Source: Cyanobacteria bacterium UBA7694 (lineage in GTDB: Bacteria > Cyanobacteriota > Sericytochromatia > UBA7694). Taken from it: a stretch of DNA of 5,756 bases. Shown here piece after piece: positions 4,867 to 5,756 of the stretch. The notes below the pieces were generated by a model. It ran no database searches. It had not been told where the DNA came from and saw only the letters and a program-made list of their open reading frames with translations. The position numbers and the translations under genes are program-made. Location: positions 4,370 through 10,125 of the forward strand of contig DLGM01000461.1 of assembly GCA_002482705.1 (NCBI GenBank), given 5' to 3'. Every line of letters begins with the position of its first letter. Positions within the stretch are counted from its first letter, which is position 1.

Positions 4867-5756
4867 CGGGGTTGTTGGAAATAGTGGTCAACGGCACGCA
4901 AATCAGCCGCTTGGAGTACCCGTATTAACAGTTGGCGCAGGTGTTCCGGGTCGCTGCCCGCTTCTGGGGTATTGACCAGCGCTCGCAAACCGGGATCATG
5001 GGCTGCTTCAAATTGGGCCAGATCGAGGGTGTGCATCAAGAGGTCAAACCAGGTGGGCATATAGATCCCGAAGGTGATGTGTAACGTGGGTTCTTGCTGG
5101 GCTCGGGCGCGGTGCAGCCAGCCGCGCGGCACAAACAATAATTCACCAGGGTTGAGGGCAATTTGCCGGGTTTCTCCGGCTGGTTCTGCTGCCAGACCGA
5201 GGTAGGCATCCGAGCGTTGAAAATGCAGGGGGCGCGTCAAACTGGCGGGTGTGATCTCCCAGTGTTTGTGACCGGCAATTTGAAAGATCAACAAATTTTC
5301 CGTGTCCCAGTGAATGGGAATGACCGACTCTCCGGGGGCAGAATAAAAAGCGATGGCCTGTACCCGGCAACGGCTCCAACCTTGCAAGAGCTCATGGACC
5401 CTTTTGACTTCGAGTGCTTGGGGGTGACGTTCTAATCCCAAGATGCGCAGCGAGATTTCTGGGGCTTGGAAGAGGTTGTGTAAACTCTGTTGCAGATTAC
5501 CGCGCAGGTAATTTTGCAGCGCCACCGGTTTGCCCTGGTGGGACAGGCGAATGGCTTCGGGTGGGGTTGATAACAAGTGCTGTCCGAATTGCTGGAGACT
5601 GTACAGGCTCTGCCGTTGTGGAGTTGCGGGCAAGTGTGCCAGTTCCTGGTCCCAGTAGCGGGTGCTCAGTTCATCCAAACTCAATGGGGCGAGCCAAGGT
5701 GCTAATTCGGGGACACTTGCAAATTGGTACGCTGCTTTTACCGGGGCTGTGGCGGG
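4863..5756 (-). CDS. JmjC/cupin-like Fe(II)/2-oxoglutarate-dependent oxygenase, N-terminus cut by window edge
   Basis: The frame is open to the window edge, giving 297 visible residues; the real start is outside, since codons upstream of the TTG at 5684 (…VPELAPWLAP) continue without a stop. The fold signature is an HxD...H iron triad. HWD lies in VIPIHWDTENLLIFQIAG (His149 and Asp151 counted from the edge), and the distal His215 is in GELLFVPRGWLHRA. The phrase FQIAGHKHWEI between them is typical of bacterial JmjC/cupin_8 proteins, whose relatives include ribosomal protein hydroxylases such as YcfD. The substrate cannot be told from this part. The C-terminal ~70 residues are helical and Leu/Arg-rich (DPEHLRQLLIRVLQAADLR), like the dimerisation or winged-helix tails of this group. 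It is upstream of copA in the same orientation but separated by about 250 bp and the copA promoter, so it is probably an independent unit. The stop is TAA at 4865-4863. Confidence 0.88.
   Translation of the reverse strand, partial: PATAPVKAAYQFASVPELAPWLAPLSLDELSTRYWDQELAHLPATPQRQSLYSLQQFGQHLLSTPPEAIRLSHQGKPVALQNYLRGNLQQSLHNLFQAPEISLRILGLERHPQALEVKRVHELLQGWSRCRVQAIAFYSAPGESVIPIHWDTENLLIFQIAGHKHWEITPASLTRPLHFQRSDAYLGLAAEPAGETRQIALNPGELLFVPRGWLHRARAQQEPTLHITFGIYMPTWFDLLMHTLDLAQFEAAHDPGLRALVNTPEAGSDPEHLRQLLIRVLQAADLRAVDHYFQQPR

Noticed and set aside
4632..4928. 98-codon plus-strand frame
   Set aside because: It runs through the CueR-like promoter and into the antisense of the JmjC C-terminus; the translation is rich in Cys and Trp and resembles no protein family.
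1..5756. tRNA or rRNA genes, CRISPR arrays, insertion sequences
   Set aside because: No cloverleaf, rRNA-like stretch, regularly spaced repeats, transposase motifs or terminal inverted repeats were seen.

Overview
The window looks like part of a chromosome or plasmid from a proteobacterium, most likely a gammaproteobacterium. This is an inference from three things: CueR/MerR-type promoters with a 19-bp spacer, a czcBA-like RND pump, and a single-HMA CopA with proteobacterial-style motifs. GC content is moderate. Every convincing long gene is on the minus strand, and the content is dominated by copper or other soft-metal export.

In the direction of transcription (high to low coordinates) the layout is as follows. 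(1) 5756-4863 is the 3' part of a JmjC/cupin-like Fe(II)/2-oxoglutarate oxygenase gene, cut by the window edge. (2) 4862-4554 is a regulatory region with two CueR-like promoters pointing away from each other. The minus-strand one drives copA. The plus-strand one points at a short unrecognised reading frame that ends on the JmjC stop. Each promoter has a second palindrome centred on its predicted transcription start. (3) 4553-2379 is copA, a Cu(+)-exporting P1B-type ATPase. (4) 2334-2248 is a 28-codon small ORF with a strong ribosome binding site. It overlaps the next gene by GTGA. (5) 2251-1823 is a small histidine-rich exported or membrane-anchored protein. (6) 1825-1747 is a short gap with two mutually exclusive hairpins. 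(7) 1746-310 is a periplasmic adaptor (membrane fusion protein). (8) 306-1 is the N-terminus of a CzcA/CusA-type RND pump, running off the window.

The likely joint job is two-stage export. CopA moves Cu(+) from cytoplasm to periplasm, the His-rich protein could bind metal there (inference), and the RND/adaptor pair would take periplasmic metal out of the cell. No outer-membrane channel gene (CzcC/CusC) and no cueR gene lie in the window. Spacing (44 bp, 4-bp overlap, 76 bp, 3 bp) and the lack of recognisable internal promoters suggest one operon from the copA promoter, with possible tuning by the small ORF and the intercistronic hairpins. The least explained parts are the mirrored double promoter, the coupled small ORF and the attenuator-like gap.
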